Assembly (NCBI GenBank): GCA_965248075.1
Contig: CBDFIL010000003.1
Location: 2,770,391-2,834,390, forward strand
Length of the DNA stretch: 64,000 nucleotides
Source: VXNE01 sp965248075
GTDB taxonomy: Bacteria; Pseudomonadota; Gammaproteobacteria; Pseudomonadales; Azotimanducaceae
Direction: 5' to 3'
Shown here: piece after piece, positions 16,639 to 24,886 of the stretch
How the letters are laid out: each line of letters begins with the position of its first letter
How positions within the stretch are numbered: position 1 is the stretch's first letter
The notes under the pieces: model-generated
Told to the model about the DNA's origin: nothing
Seen by the model: the letters and a program-made list of their open reading frames with translations, nothing else
Databases searched by the model: none
Made by a program: the position numbers and the translations under genes

Positions 16639-18539
16639 GTGGCGTTCTCGACGCGTACGCCCGGCAGGTCGTCGGCGGGTTCGAAGCCGAACACCTTGCC
16701 GAAGAAGAAGTATTCCCCCTCGATGGCGCGCCGCGCGTTCTCGACCTTGCGGAACCCGTGGCCCTCGCCTTCGAACAGGAGATGAGCGACCGGGATGCCC
16801 TTCGCGCGCAGCGCGTGGAACATGGCCTCTGCCTGGTTCGGCGGGACGATGCGATCTTCCGTTCCCTGGAAGAAGATCGTCGGACAACGCAGTCGGTCGA
16901 CGTGCTGCACGGGGGAGCGGGTGGCGAAATCCGCCTCGTCCACCAGCCGATAGATGTAACGTGACTCGAACTTGTGGGTATCCCGGGCCAGGGCCGCCAG
17001 GTCGCCGATGCCGTAGTGCACGGCGCCGGCACGAAATGCGGTCGAGAAGGCGAGGGCCGCGAGCGTCGTGTATCCGCCGGCGCTGCCGCCACGGATGGCG
17101 ACACGACCCGGGTCGACGCGGCCCTCCGCGGCGAGGTGGCGCACGCCCGCGATGCAGTCGGCCACGTCGACGAGGCCCCATCGCCCGTTGAGGCGCTCGC
17201 GGTACGCACGCCCGAAGCCGGTGCTGCCGCCGTAGTTCACGTCGAGCACCGCCCAGCCGCGCGACGTGTAGTACTGGATGCTGAAACTCAGGTCGCGGCT
17301 GGCGGCGCCCGTGGGGCCGCCGTGACTGACGACGAGCAGCGGCGGCAGTTCGCCCTCCGGTGCGACGCAGCCCGGGTTGGAGGGCGGATAGAAGTTCCCG
17401 TACGCCGTGGCGTCGCCGCTTGCGAAACGGATCGATTCGGGTTCGGCGAATGTTCCGGCCGGGAAGTCCACGTCACCCTGGCTCGCGAGCCGCGTGACCG
17501 TGCCGGTCGCGAGGTCGAGTTCAACCACCCCGGCGACATCGTTGCGTCTGCCGGCAATGAAGGCTACCCCGGAGTCCGTCCGGGTCAGGGAGCGATAGCC
17601 GGTGAAGTCCACGGGCAGGGGGGAAGTCATGCCCTGGTCGATGTCCGCCACGACGAGTTGCGCAGCGCCTTCCTCGATACGTTGGGCGACGACGTGGCGG
17701 GAACCGGCGACGACGTAGGCGCGGGTGTCGAGCTGCCACATCGGCAGGCCGTACTCCGCGTCGTCGGGAACCGCGCAGTAGACACCCGAGGCATCGTAGC
17801 TGTGCAGGTTCCAGAAGCCGCTCTCGTCGGAGACGTACAGGAGGCGGTCGTTGCCGATCCACTCGGGCTGGAGGACCGACTCGGCAGCGCCCCCGGCGAC
17901 CACCGTCTCGTCGGACAGGCCGTCGGCATCGATGCCGGCGGCGATGAGCTGCGTGCCGTCCCAGGGCATGTTGGGATGGTCCCAGACGAGGAAGGCGATC
18001 CGGCGCCCGTCCTCGCACAGGCGTTGGGCGGCGTAGAAGTCGTGTCCCGAGTGCAGCACCTGCACGTCCCCGGTCGTGGGGTCGATACGTACGAGATCGT
18101 TCACCGCCTCGGCCGCGATCCCGTGTCGTTCGCGTATGGCGACCAGGCAGCGGCTCCGTGCATCCCACGCCAATCCACCGAAGCGCTCCTGCGAGTCGCC
18201 GGACGTGACGCGCACGGGGAGCGTGCCGCCGAGATCGACGGCGTAGACGTTCTGATCCTCGAAGTTGACGAACCAGACCGTGTCGTCGGAGAGTGCAAAG
18301 GCTCCGCCGCCGTACTCGTGTACCCGGCTGCGCACGTTGAAGGGCTCCGGGGTGAGGTCGAGGCTCGTGCCATCCCGGTGGCAGACCAGTGCGGCGCGGC
18401 CGCCCTCGGTGGGCCGGCCTTCCAGCCAGTAGTACGCTCCGTCGCGGTACCCGAGTTCCGAGAGCGAGACGAAGGCGGACAGCATCACCTCGGCCGTGAT
18501 CGGCGACGGCCAGGCGCCGTAGGGTCGTACGTGCGTCAT
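16629..18539 (-). CDS. S9 family serine peptidase (acylaminoacyl-peptidase/dipeptidyl-peptidase-like)
   Basis: A 636-residue prolyl-oligopeptidase family enzyme, an N-terminal beta-propeller (about 1-370) with a C-terminal alpha/beta-hydrolase. The catalytic region is clear: VVSHGGPTG oxyanion loop, nucleophile elbow IRGGSAGGYTTLAAL, Asp in GTEDRIVPPNQAE and His in EGEGHGFRKVENA. No signal peptide is visible, so it is probably cytoplasmic and degrades peptides. The start at 18537-18539 overlaps the stop of the upstream acetyltransferase as ATGA, and the 3' end overlaps ddl, placing it mid-operon. Confidence 0.93.
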   Translation of the reverse strand: MTHVRPYGAWPSPITAEVMLSAFVSLSELGYRDGAYYWLEGRPTEGGRAALVCHRDGTSLDLTPEPFNVRSRVHEYGGGAFALSDDTVWFVNFEDQNVYAVDLGGTLPVRVTSGDSQERFGGLAWDARSRCLVAIRERHGIAAEAVNDLVRIDPTTGDVQVLHSGHDFYAAQRLCEDGRRIAFLVWDHPNMPWDGTQLIAAGIDADGLSDETVVAGGAAESVLQPEWIGNDRLLYVSDESGFWNLHSYDASGVYCAVPDDAEYGLPMWQLDTRAYVVAGSRHVVAQRIEEGAAQLVVADIDQGMTSPLPVDFTGYRSLTRTDSGVAFIAGRRNDVAGVVELDLATGTVTRLASQGDVDFPAGTFAEPESIRFASGDATAYGNFYPPSNPGCVAPEGELPPLLVVSHGGPTGAASRDLSFSIQYYTSRGWAVLDVNYGGSTGFGRAYRERLNGRWGLVDVADCIAGVRHLAAEGRVDPGRVAIRGGSAGGYTTLAALAFSTAFRAGAVHYGIGDLAALARDTHKFESRYIYRLVDEADFATRSPVQHVDRLRCPTIFFQGTEDRIVPPNQAEAMFHALRAKGIPVAHLLFEGEGHGFRKVENARRAIEGEYFFFGKVFGFEPADDLPGVRVENATWE

Positions 18540-19090
18540 CGCACCCCCAGTCGCCGTGCTGCGGCGTGGGCGCTCAAGGTGCCGCGGGGGTCGACGACGG
18601 CCCAGCGCTCGTGGTCGCGCCACGCTCCGTCGATGAAGAGGAAGGCGGGCGAAGCGCCTTCGTGGGTGAAGCCGCAGCGCTTGACGAGGTTGATCGAACG
18701 TTGGTTGTCGGGCTGTATGTTCGCCTCGATGCGATGCAGGCCGAGTTCGGCGAAGGCGTACGTCTTGACGAGATCCAGCCCTTCCGCCATGTACCCCTGG
18801 CCGGCCAGACGGGCCGACGCGTAGTAGCCGAGCGATGCGCTCAGAAAGGAGCCGCGGACGATGTTGTTGAGGTTGATCACGCCGGCGACCTCGTGGGTTG
18901 CCTGCAGGCAGACGAGCAGGCCTTCGTGGTCCTCGCGCTGCGTGCGCCGGAGGTAGAGCTTGAACGCATGCGGGGTGCGCGGCGGCGCGATCCACGGGTC
19001 GTGCAGCGCCCGGCCTTCCTGCGTCAGCGCGATCAGTTCGGCGCGGTCGGAACCGTGCACCTTGCGCAGGTAGATGCGGATGTCGCTCAC
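18536..19090 (-). CDS. RimJ/RimL-type GNAT N-acetyltransferase
   Basis: Transfers acetyl from acetyl-CoA, in this subfamily often to the N-terminus of a ribosomal protein; the substrate here is unknown. The 184-residue protein has RTPHAFKLYLRRTQ, AGVINLNNIVRGSFLSASLG, the acetyl-CoA loop LAGQGYMAEGLDLV and IEANIQPDNQRSINLVKRCG, in family order. The start is the GTG at 19088-19090, overlapping the upstream stop as GTGA. The usual annotation at this position is RimJ-like. Confidence 0.88.
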   Translation of the reverse strand: MSDIRIYLRKVHGSDRAELIALTQEGRALHDPWIAPPRTPHAFKLYLRRTQREDHEGLLVCLQATHEVAGVINLNNIVRGSFLSASLGYYASARLAGQGYMAEGLDLVKTYAFAELGLHRIEANIQPDNQRSINLVKRCGFTHEGASPAFLFIDGAWRDHERWAVVDPRGTLSAHAAARRLGVR

Positions 19091-19422
19091 GGCTGCGCCG
19101 GCCGGGTCCGCGACCACCAGCCGCGGATGGCGGCCCGCGCGCGGCCCGCGGGACCCGCCTTCGTCGCCGCGTCGGGGCTGTCGGGCGCCGTGTCCCCGGT
19201 GCTGTCGACCCTGCGCAGTTCGAGCAGGAAGATCTCCCAGATCGTCGGCGGCACGATCGCGAGACCGAGTGCGACCAGGTGCAGCGGATGCAGATGGAAA
19301 CCGTTCTCGTCGTGGAACCAGATGCCCTCGAAGCCAAAGCCGCGATGCTGCCAGTACAACAACCCCAGCGTAGTCACGCCGACGCCGAGTGCCAGGAGCA
19401 CGAAGCGCGAGAGATAGCTCAT
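19087..19422 (-). CDS. Small membrane protein of unknown function
   Basis: A 111-residue protein I do not recognise. It has one N-terminal membrane helix (FVLLALGVGVTTLGLLYW), a short loop rich in His and aromatic residues (WFHDENGFHLHPL), a second helix (LVALGLAIVPPTIWEIFLL) and a basic, Ala-rich tail. It is linked by ATGA overlap to the C39-like peptidase upstream and by GTGA overlap to the acetyltransferase downstream, so it is co-translated with both. The real start is taken as the ATG at 19420-19422; an in-frame ATG at 19465-19467 lies inside the upstream gene. Confidence 0.75.
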   Translation of the reverse strand: MSYLSRFVLLALGVGVTTLGLLYWQHRGFGFEGIWFHDENGFHLHPLHLVALGLAIVPPTIWEIFLLELRRVDSTGDTAPDSPDAATKAGPAGRARAAIRGWWSRTRPAQP

Positions 19423-20384
19423 CGCGGGCTGGCGAATAGATAGAAAACGCCGCGGCCGCTGAGCCACGCTGCGTGGAATTCATCGATGTCGTAGCAACGT
19501 GGCACGTCGGTCACGGTGTCGGCGGCTGGGTCGTTGACGAGCACCCGATTATTCTGGATGCCGCGGACGATGACCAGATGCCCGGGCGACGACGGCAGCG
19601 GGGCCCCGCCGAGGCTCCCTGCCTCGAAGGCGATGCTTGCCACGATCGGGAAGCCGGCGTCGAGGGCGTGGCACGGGGTCTGCCAGTCCACGGCGGTCTC
19701 GACGGCGCCGAGCGCACCCCACCGGGTGGCGGCCCACACGTTCTGCGGCCAGACGCCGTACAGGCCGGTCGGTCGATGATGGGCGGCCACGACCAGTTCG
19801 TCGAAGTCGTGCTCGAAGCCGAAATGGTCGAGTGCCATCGACACGCAGGTGGGTGAACAGATTCGGGCGCGCACACTCGCCGGCGCCGCCATCTGGGTCC
19901 TGGCCGGTACGGGCAGCACCTGCGTGTCGCGGGCACCGCCTGGTCGGGTCCCGCAATCCCTGGGACGGATGCCGATCGTGGCCAGGTAGTCGCCCGGGGC
20001 CTGGGGCGCGTTGACCCGGAAGCACAGGCGGGCTTCGGTCAAGTCTTCGACGGTCTCGAAGTAGTCGAGGTGTACCCGCGTGGCGCCGCCGGGCATGCCG
20101 GCATGTTGTTCGGCGGGTCGACCGGCACCGGCGGTGACAGTGCGGTCCGCACCGTCGATGAGGACGCAGTGGTGGTCCGGACTGCCGGCCGCCGCGAAGC
20201 TCGGGACGATCAGGTGACCGGACGGTACCGCCGGGAGGGGGACTTCGGCGGCGAGCATGCCGTCGGTGGCTGCCCAGGCAAGGGGCGACGACAGCGGCAG
20301 GGGATAACGCCACGAACGCTCGGCTGGTGCGAACGCCAGGCGGCGGATAACCTGATCTGTGTGTCCGAACCTGTCCGTTCCCAT
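19419..20384 (-). CDS. C39-like papain-fold peptidase domain protein
   Basis: A 321-residue protein whose C-terminal half matches peptidase C39-like domains: catalytic Cys in CSPTCVSMALDHFG near residues 183-196, His in SPGHLVIVRGIQNN and Asn/Asp in VLVNDPAAD. The N-terminal half (about 1-170) looks like a beta-rich non-catalytic domain. There is no signal peptide, no ABC transporter nearby and no double-glycine leader peptide gene, so a bacteriocin-processing role is not supported. It is divergent from the glutaredoxin-like gene with a 24-base overlap of the 5' ends. Confidence 0.8.
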   Translation of the reverse strand: MGTDRFGHTDQVIRRLAFAPAERSWRYPLPLSSPLAWAATDGMLAAEVPLPAVPSGHLIVPSFAAAGSPDHHCVLIDGADRTVTAGAGRPAEQHAGMPGGATRVHLDYFETVEDLTEARLCFRVNAPQAPGDYLATIGIRPRDCGTRPGGARDTQVLPVPARTQMAAPASVRARICSPTCVSMALDHFGFEHDFDELVVAAHHRPTGLYGVWPQNVWAATRWGALGAVETAVDWQTPCHALDAGFPIVASIAFEAGSLGGAPLPSSPGHLVIVRGIQNNRVLVNDPAADTVTDVPRCYDIDEFHAAWLSGRGVFYLFASPR

Positions 20385-20612
20385 CTGGTGCTCTATACGA
20401 CGTCCGCGTGCTTTGCCTGCGAGGAGGCGCTCGACCTCGTGCTCGCCGTGGCCGATCCCCGTGTGCGCAAGCTGGTCGCGCTCGACGTTGCCGACGACGC
20501 AGGGCTGTTCGAACAGTATGCACGCCGCGTGCCGGTACTCGCGTACCGCGGGATGGAACTCGACTGGCCGTTCGACGCCTCGGACATGCGACGGCTACTC
20601 GATGGCGCCTGA
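20361..20612 (+). CDS. Glutaredoxin-like thiol protein (DUF836 type)
   Basis: An 83-residue thioredoxin-fold protein: VLYTTSACFACEEALDLV contains the CxxC redox pair (Cys-Phe-Ala-Cys) near residues 17-20, and RVPVLAYRGMELDWPFD carries the cis-Pro loop. Its size and the final WPFD segment match the glutaredoxin-like DUF836 family of gammaproteobacteria. Start GTG at 20361-20363 lies inside the first codons of the opposite gene. It ends within the 3' end of tatD (18-base convergent overlap). The physiological partner is unknown. Confidence 0.85.
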   Translation: MSEPVRSHLVLYTTSACFACEEALDLVLAVADPRVRKLVALDVADDAGLFEQYARRVPVLAYRGMELDWPFDASDMRRLLDGA

Positions 20613-21434
20613 AGGCGGGGCGGCTTCGGTACCGGATGGCGGCCGCAGACGGAACAGGCGCTCGGCGTTGTCGGCGGTCAGGGCGCCGATGCGTTCCGGG
20701 GTCGTGTCGCGGCACCGGGCGACCGCGCGCGCCACCCAGGGCAGGAAGGCGGGCTCGTTGCGTCGTCCCTGCACCGCAGGTCCGCCCGCTCCTCTGGGCA
20801 TGGTTCCGGGCAGCAGGTAGGGCGCGTCGGTTTCGATCAGCAGGCGATCTTCGGGTATGAGCGGCGCGAGGGTCCTGAGTTCGCCGCCGCGGCGCTGGTC
20901 GCAGATCCAGCCGGTGACGCCGATGTAATAGCCGGCGTCGAGCCAGGCGTCGAGATCGATCCGCGCGCCGGTGAAGCAGTGGATCACGACCTGATCGGCG
21001 CGCGCGCCGTTCTCGGCGAGTAGCCGCGCGGTCTCTCCTGCGGAATCGCGGTCGTGCACGAACAGTGGCAGGTCGAGTCGTACTGCGAGCCGTATCTGGG
21101 CCGCGAAGACCTCACGTTGCACGTCGGCGGGCGAGTAGTTCCGATGGAAGTCGAGGCCAGTTTCGCCCACGGCGACCACCCCGGGTCGCGCGGTGAGCGT
21201 CTCGAGCGCCTCGATCCAACCGGGCGCGGCGGACTTCGCGTCGTGGGGGTGTACGCCGGCGGTGCTCCACAGGCCTGGCTGTCCGGTGACCAGGTCGGCC
21301 GCGGCCTGCGCCGATGCCACGTTCGTGCCGGTCACGACGATGCCGCTAACGCCGGCATCCCGGGCACGCGCGATCACCTCGACGCGGTCCGCGTCGAACG
21401 TGGCACCGGTCAGGTTTGCGCCGATGTCGATCAC
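20595..21434 (-). CDS. tatD: TatD family 3'-5' DNA exonuclease/hydrolase
   Basis: Metal-dependent hydrolase acting on DNA in the cytoplasm. The 279-residue protein begins VIDIGANLTG, as in true TatD (DIGVNLT in E. coli) rather than the YcfH HCHLD form. It shows metal-binding AVGETGLDFHRNYSP, LFVHDRDSAGE, VVIHCFTG and LIETDAPYLLPG. The start is GTG at 21432-21434, overlapping the slt stop as GTGA, so slt and tatD are translationally coupled. Confidence 0.93.
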   Translation of the reverse strand: MIDIGANLTGATFDADRVEVIARARDAGVSGIVVTGTNVASAQAAADLVTGQPGLWSTAGVHPHDAKSAAPGWIEALETLTARPGVVAVGETGLDFHRNYSPADVQREVFAAQIRLAVRLDLPLFVHDRDSAGETARLLAENGARADQVVIHCFTGARIDLDAWLDAGYYIGVTGWICDQRRGGELRTLAPLIPEDRLLIETDAPYLLPGTMPRGAGGPAVQGRRNEPAFLPWVARAVARCRDTTPERIGALTADNAERLFRLRPPSGTEAAPPSGAIE

Positions 21435-23353
21435 GGCACGCGTCGTTCGTGTGCCGCGAGCACGGGCACGTGCTTGCCGAGGCGGCTGGCGTAGACGTAG
21501 CTGAAAGCCAGCACACTCTGGACGTAGTTGCGGGTCTCGGTGAACGGAATCGTCTCGATCCATACGTCCGTCGGCATGTCCGGCCGCTCCCTGAGCCAGC
21601 GGTTCACCCGACCCGAGCCGGCGTTGTACGCGGCGGCCACCAGGCCCCGGTGGCTGCCGTAACGGGCCATCAGTTCCGCCACGTGGTGCGCGCCGAGCGT
21701 GACATTGGTGCCGGGATCGAAAAGGTCCGCGGGCGCCGGCCGTTTGATGCGGACGTTCGACGCGGTTGCCCGCGCCGTGGCGGCCATGAGCTGCATGAGT
21801 CCGCGCGCCCCCGCGGGCGAGACAGCGCGCGGGTTGAAGGCGCTCTCCTGCCGCGAGATGGCGAACAGGAAGGACACCGGCAAGTCGGTCTCGAAGGCGT
21901 GGCGGAGGTAGATGCCGAGGAAGGGTGTGGGAAATCGCAGGGCCAGGTGGTCCGTCAGTTCCGCCTGGCTCGCGCCGATGATGGCTTGCTCGATCCACCC
22001 CATGTCGGATGCCAGTTCGACGAGCCCGCGCCGGTCCTCCGTCGAGAGGTGGTCGTACAGGGCGTACCACTCGCGTCGGGCGTTGACGAGGTCCCCCACG
22101 GCGTAGAGTTCCGTCATGCGTTCGATGGCCGGGTTCTGCCGCAGCTGTCTCTGGACCGCGGGGCTGACGCGCCCGCCGCGTTCGTTGAGCGAAGGCTCGA
22201 TGCCGAGGCGGTCCGCGGCGAGAAAGCCGTAGTAGTTGCGGTGCTCGGCGAGGGTGCGCAGGAGCTCCTCGCCGTGTTGGGGGTCGTCCCGGGAGGCGAC
22301 GAGTGCCCGCCCGAGCCAGTAGCGCCACTGCAGCGTGTCCCGGGTCGCGGTGTCGAAGGCGTCGATCCAGGCCGCGCTCCTGGCCCATCGCAGGTGGGCA
22401 ATGTTGGCCTCGGCCATGCCGGCTCGAAAAGCCGGGGAGTGGGCATGGTCGGCGGGGTCGGCGTCCGCTGGAAACTCGCCAAGCCTGGCGAGCGCGAGCG
22501 TCACGCGTTCCTCGACGTACTTGCGGATGCCGTCGCGCAGGAAGCCGCGCTTGCGGTAGCCCTCCCATGTCGCGGCCGCCGCGCGCGGACTGCTGCGGGC
22601 GTAGCGGGTCAGCGCGTGCGCCAGCGCCTGGTGGCCGTATTCCGTGTCGGGAAACCGCGAGCTCTGGCGTGCCACCTGCGGTCGGACGTGGCCGTCGTAG
22701 TAAGCCTGCGCCGCCTGGGCCCGGGAGCCGGAAAAGAACCGCAGGAGATAGCGTGCAAGAGTGCGCTCATTCTGCTCGATCGCGAGTCCGAGGCGTTGCC
22801 AGGCCAGCTCTTCCGTGCGCCCGCCGGCGGCCATCCACACCTCGAACAGCGGGTCGCAGGCCTTGGGCTGGGACTCCCCCGCCACCCACAGGTCCGGCAC
22901 CAGGGCGAGCGCCGCCTCCCGCTCGCCGGTCCGGTAGAGGGCGCGTGCGTGGTAACAGCGGGCGTCCGCCCGCCGTTGCGGTACGTAGTAGTCGCGGTAG
23001 ACCTGCCAGCGGCCGCGGCGGGCCTGGGCGATCAACCACCGGCTGTACAGCCGCTCGCCTGGCGGCATGGTCGCGAGCGCGTTTCGGGCCGCGACCGCTT
23101 CGCTCGGCGGGACGTGCCGCAGCCGGGATTCCACGTCGTAGTAGACGAGGTACGGATGCAGCGCGTAGTCCTCGAGTTCGCGCAATGCGCGGCGAAACTC
23201 CCCGGTCCGACCGGTCTGCAGGGCGTGCACGGCACTCTTGTACTGCGTTCGCACCTGGTAGAGATCCGCCGCAGCGGGGTAGGCGAGCCATACTGCGGTC
23301 AGGCACAGCAGGGCACGCCCGACGCGGGTTCCGAAGGTGTGTATGCGCGTCAG
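21431..23353 (-). CDS. slt: Soluble lytic murein transglycosylase (Slt70 type)
   Basis: Periplasmic enzyme that cleaves peptidoglycan to 1,6-anhydromuropeptides. The chain of about 640 residues has a signal peptide (RALLCLTAVWLAYPAAAD), a long helical superhelix (LRELEDYALHPYLVYYDVES onward), the SLT linker, and the catalytic lysozyme-like domain with Glu in AISRQESAFNPRAVS, GARGLMQLM and AAYNAGSGRVNRWL. No ATG, GTG or TTG precedes the signal peptide in frame; the only usable start is CTG at 23351-23353, overlapping the uspA stop as CTGA. The same arrangement is seen at the XdhC/MocA-like pair. Confidence 0.92.
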   Translation of the reverse strand: MTRIHTFGTRVGRALLCLTAVWLAYPAAADLYQVRTQYKSAVHALQTGRTGEFRRALRELEDYALHPYLVYYDVESRLRHVPPSEAVAARNALATMPPGERLYSRWLIAQARRGRWQVYRDYYVPQRRADARCYHARALYRTGEREAALALVPDLWVAGESQPKACDPLFEVWMAAGGRTEELAWQRLGLAIEQNERTLARYLLRFFSGSRAQAAQAYYDGHVRPQVARQSSRFPDTEYGHQALAHALTRYARSSPRAAAATWEGYRKRGFLRDGIRKYVEERVTLALARLGEFPADADPADHAHSPAFRAGMAEANIAHLRWARSAAWIDAFDTATRDTLQWRYWLGRALVASRDDPQHGEELLRTLAEHRNYYGFLAADRLGIEPSLNERGGRVSPAVQRQLRQNPAIERMTELYAVGDLVNARREWYALYDHLSTEDRRGLVELASDMGWIEQAIIGASQAELTDHLALRFPTPFLGIYLRHAFETDLPVSFLFAISRQESAFNPRAVSPAGARGLMQLMAATARATASNVRIKRPAPADLFDPGTNVTLGAHHVAELMARYGSHRGLVAAAYNAGSGRVNRWLRERPDMPTDVWIETIPFTETRNYVQSVLAFSYVYASRLGKHVPVLAAHERRVP

Positions 23354-23805
23354 TCCTCGAGCCGGTGGGCGCCGGGGCCGACCCGTACGGCAAGCACGTC
23401 GCAGCACGCGCCGTGCAGCACCCCGTTGGCGGTGGATCCGAGCAGCAAGGCCAGACCATGGCGCCCGTGGCTGCCTACCACCACGACGTCCACGTTGGCT
23501 TCCTCGGCGACACGGTGTATTTCGGCTTCCGGACGGCCGAAGATGAGGTAGCGCCGGTCTTCCGGGACCGACACGCTGGCACAGAATTCCGCGAGGTGCG
23601 AGCGCGCCTGCTCCTGTATCTGGTCCTGGACGGACGACAGGTCCATCGGGATGTCCCCGCCGTACGCGAGGCTCAAGGGTTCGATCACATGGACGACATG
23701 CAGTTCCGCGCCGAAGAACTCGGCGAGCGCAACCGCGCGGTCGGCGACGGGTTTCGACTCCTCCGTCAGGTCGACCGCCAGCAGAATCCGTTTGTACGGG
23801 GTCAC
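23350..23805 (-). CDS. Universal stress protein (UspA family)
   Basis: A 151-residue ATP-binding-type universal stress protein. It starts TPYKRILLAVDLTEESKPVA, has HVVHVIEPLSLAYGGD in the first half and the nucleotide-binding signature VVGSHGRHGLALLLGSTANG in the second (G-2x-G-9x-GS form). The GTG at 23803-23805 is chosen over an ATG 27 codons upstream because AAGAGGGA lies at a good distance and the family N-terminus is short. It overlaps the likely slt start by 4 bases. Confidence 0.9.
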   Translation of the reverse strand: MTPYKRILLAVDLTEESKPVADRAVALAEFFGAELHVVHVIEPLSLAYGGDIPMDLSSVQDQIQEQARSHLAEFCASVSVPEDRRYLIFGRPEAEIHRVAEEANVDVVVVGSHGRHGLALLLGSTANGVLHGACCDVLAVRVGPGAHRLED

Positions 23806-23919
23806 GGCATCCCTCTTGCGCGGCAGTTTCGATTGCCCCCGGGCTCGATTTGCGGCGACCATACACACAATGGTCGGTCCTCTCAATATGCGATTTCATC
23901 CCAGCCCGGATCGGCGGTC

Positions 23920-24477
23920 ATGGTTTGGCTGATCGTCGCCCTCGGGCTCCTGGCGGCGTTCGGCCCGATCATGTGGCTCATGCCGTCGAAGCGCGACCGG
24001 CAGCTTGCGAAACTGCGCGAGGAAGCGCGTCGGGCGGGGCTTGTCGTGGAGTTGGTGCGGGTTCCCGTGCTCGACGCTGCGCCGGAGGATCGCGTGAGTG
24101 CCGGCGGTGTGCGCCGCGAGACCGGGCGCCCTTGCACGGCCTACCGGCTGCCGATCCATGGCGTGGACGACGCCGCGCCGGCGTGGTTCCTCGTGCGCGA
24201 CGCAACGGCCAACGCACCGGTCCCGGGATGGACCTGGCATCCAGACGTGGCGGCGAGCCGCCTGGCGCCGGTCGCGGATCCATACTGGGCACGCGTGGCC
24301 GATGTGGCGCGCGGTCTCGAGGGACGTTGCGTCGCCCTGGAGGGGAACCCGGCGGCGACCAGCTGGTACTGGCTCGAAAACGCCGGCGCGAACGCGCCGG
24401 CCGATATTGTTGCCGACATCGCGCGGCGCCTCCGGGCGATCGCGGAGCTGCAGCGGGAAACCGTGACCGGGCATTAG
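23920..24477 (+). CDS. Membrane-anchored protein of unknown function
   Basis: A 185-residue protein with one N-terminal membrane helix (MVWLIVALGLLAAFGPIMWL) followed by a basic segment (PSKRDRQLAKLREEARRAGL), placing the rest in the cytoplasm. The soluble part contains RPCTAYRLPIHG, AAPAWFLVRDA and TSWYWLENAGANAPADIV, none of which I recognise. The shape resembles small anchored assembly factors but no family can be named. The TAG stop at 24475-24477 is the left junction of the second 153-bp hairpin repeat. Confidence 0.75.
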   Translation: MVWLIVALGLLAAFGPIMWLMPSKRDRQLAKLREEARRAGLVVELVRVPVLDAAPEDRVSAGGVRRETGRPCTAYRLPIHGVDDAAPAWFLVRDATANAPVPGWTWHPDVAASRLAPVADPYWARVADVARGLEGRCVALEGNPAATSWYWLENAGANAPADIVADIARRLRAIAELQRETVTGH

Positions 24478-24629
24478 GGAAGCTCTGATTTATCATGGGT
24501 TCCCGTGCGGCACTTGGGATGTGCCGCCAGTTTCATTGGCGTAAGCCATTGAACTTACGAGCAAAACAAAACCGCGCTCTTGTTTTGCGATCCTGATCAA
24601 GCCCGGGCAGGGCTTGATCGGAGGTTCCC
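24477..24629 (+). repeat. 153-bp five-hairpin repeat (MITE-like), copy 2
   Basis: Same length and order of hairpins as the copy at 4738-4890, in the same orientation and again starting in the TAG of the upstream gene. The stems have diverged in matched pairs: GCGGCAC/GTGCCGC replaces GCGGTAC/GTACCGC, and GATCAAGCCC/GGGCTTGATC replaces a different 13-bp stem. The TGGCGTAAGCC and AAAACAAAACCGCGC segments are conserved. The first hairpin is degraded, and the right flank no longer shows TA. Confidence 0.78.
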
Positions 24630-24767
24630 TGGATGGGACCGCGGCGTGCGCATCGGATGCAAGGCGGGTCGTTCGTCGCGCCTTCCCTCGCTTCCCGATG
24701 CTGTTGTATAAACCGCGCGTTTGTTGCCGCATGACGGACCGGCGCCGAGTGGAGCCCCAACGGGGGA

Positions 24768-24857
24768 GCGCGAGGGGCCAGCCCCTCGCAAGATAGGCAG
24801 CGCGAGGGGCCAGCCCCTCGCAAGAGATAGGCAGCGCGAGGGTCTGGCCCCTCGCGA
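24768..24857. repeat. Three-copy palindrome array upstream of topA
   Basis: GCGCGAGGGGCCAGCCCCTC palindromes start at 24768, 24800 and 24834, each able to form a hairpin (GCGAGGGGC / GCCCCTCGC), spaced by AAGATAGGCA or a close variant. The third has the loop changed to TCTG. The array sits between the hairpin repeat and the topA ribosome site, 30 bases before the topA ATG. It could be a transcript-level regulator or a short REP-like cluster. Confidence 0.7.
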
Positions 24858-24886
24858 ACAATACAGTCAGCGCAGTCGGGAGATTC

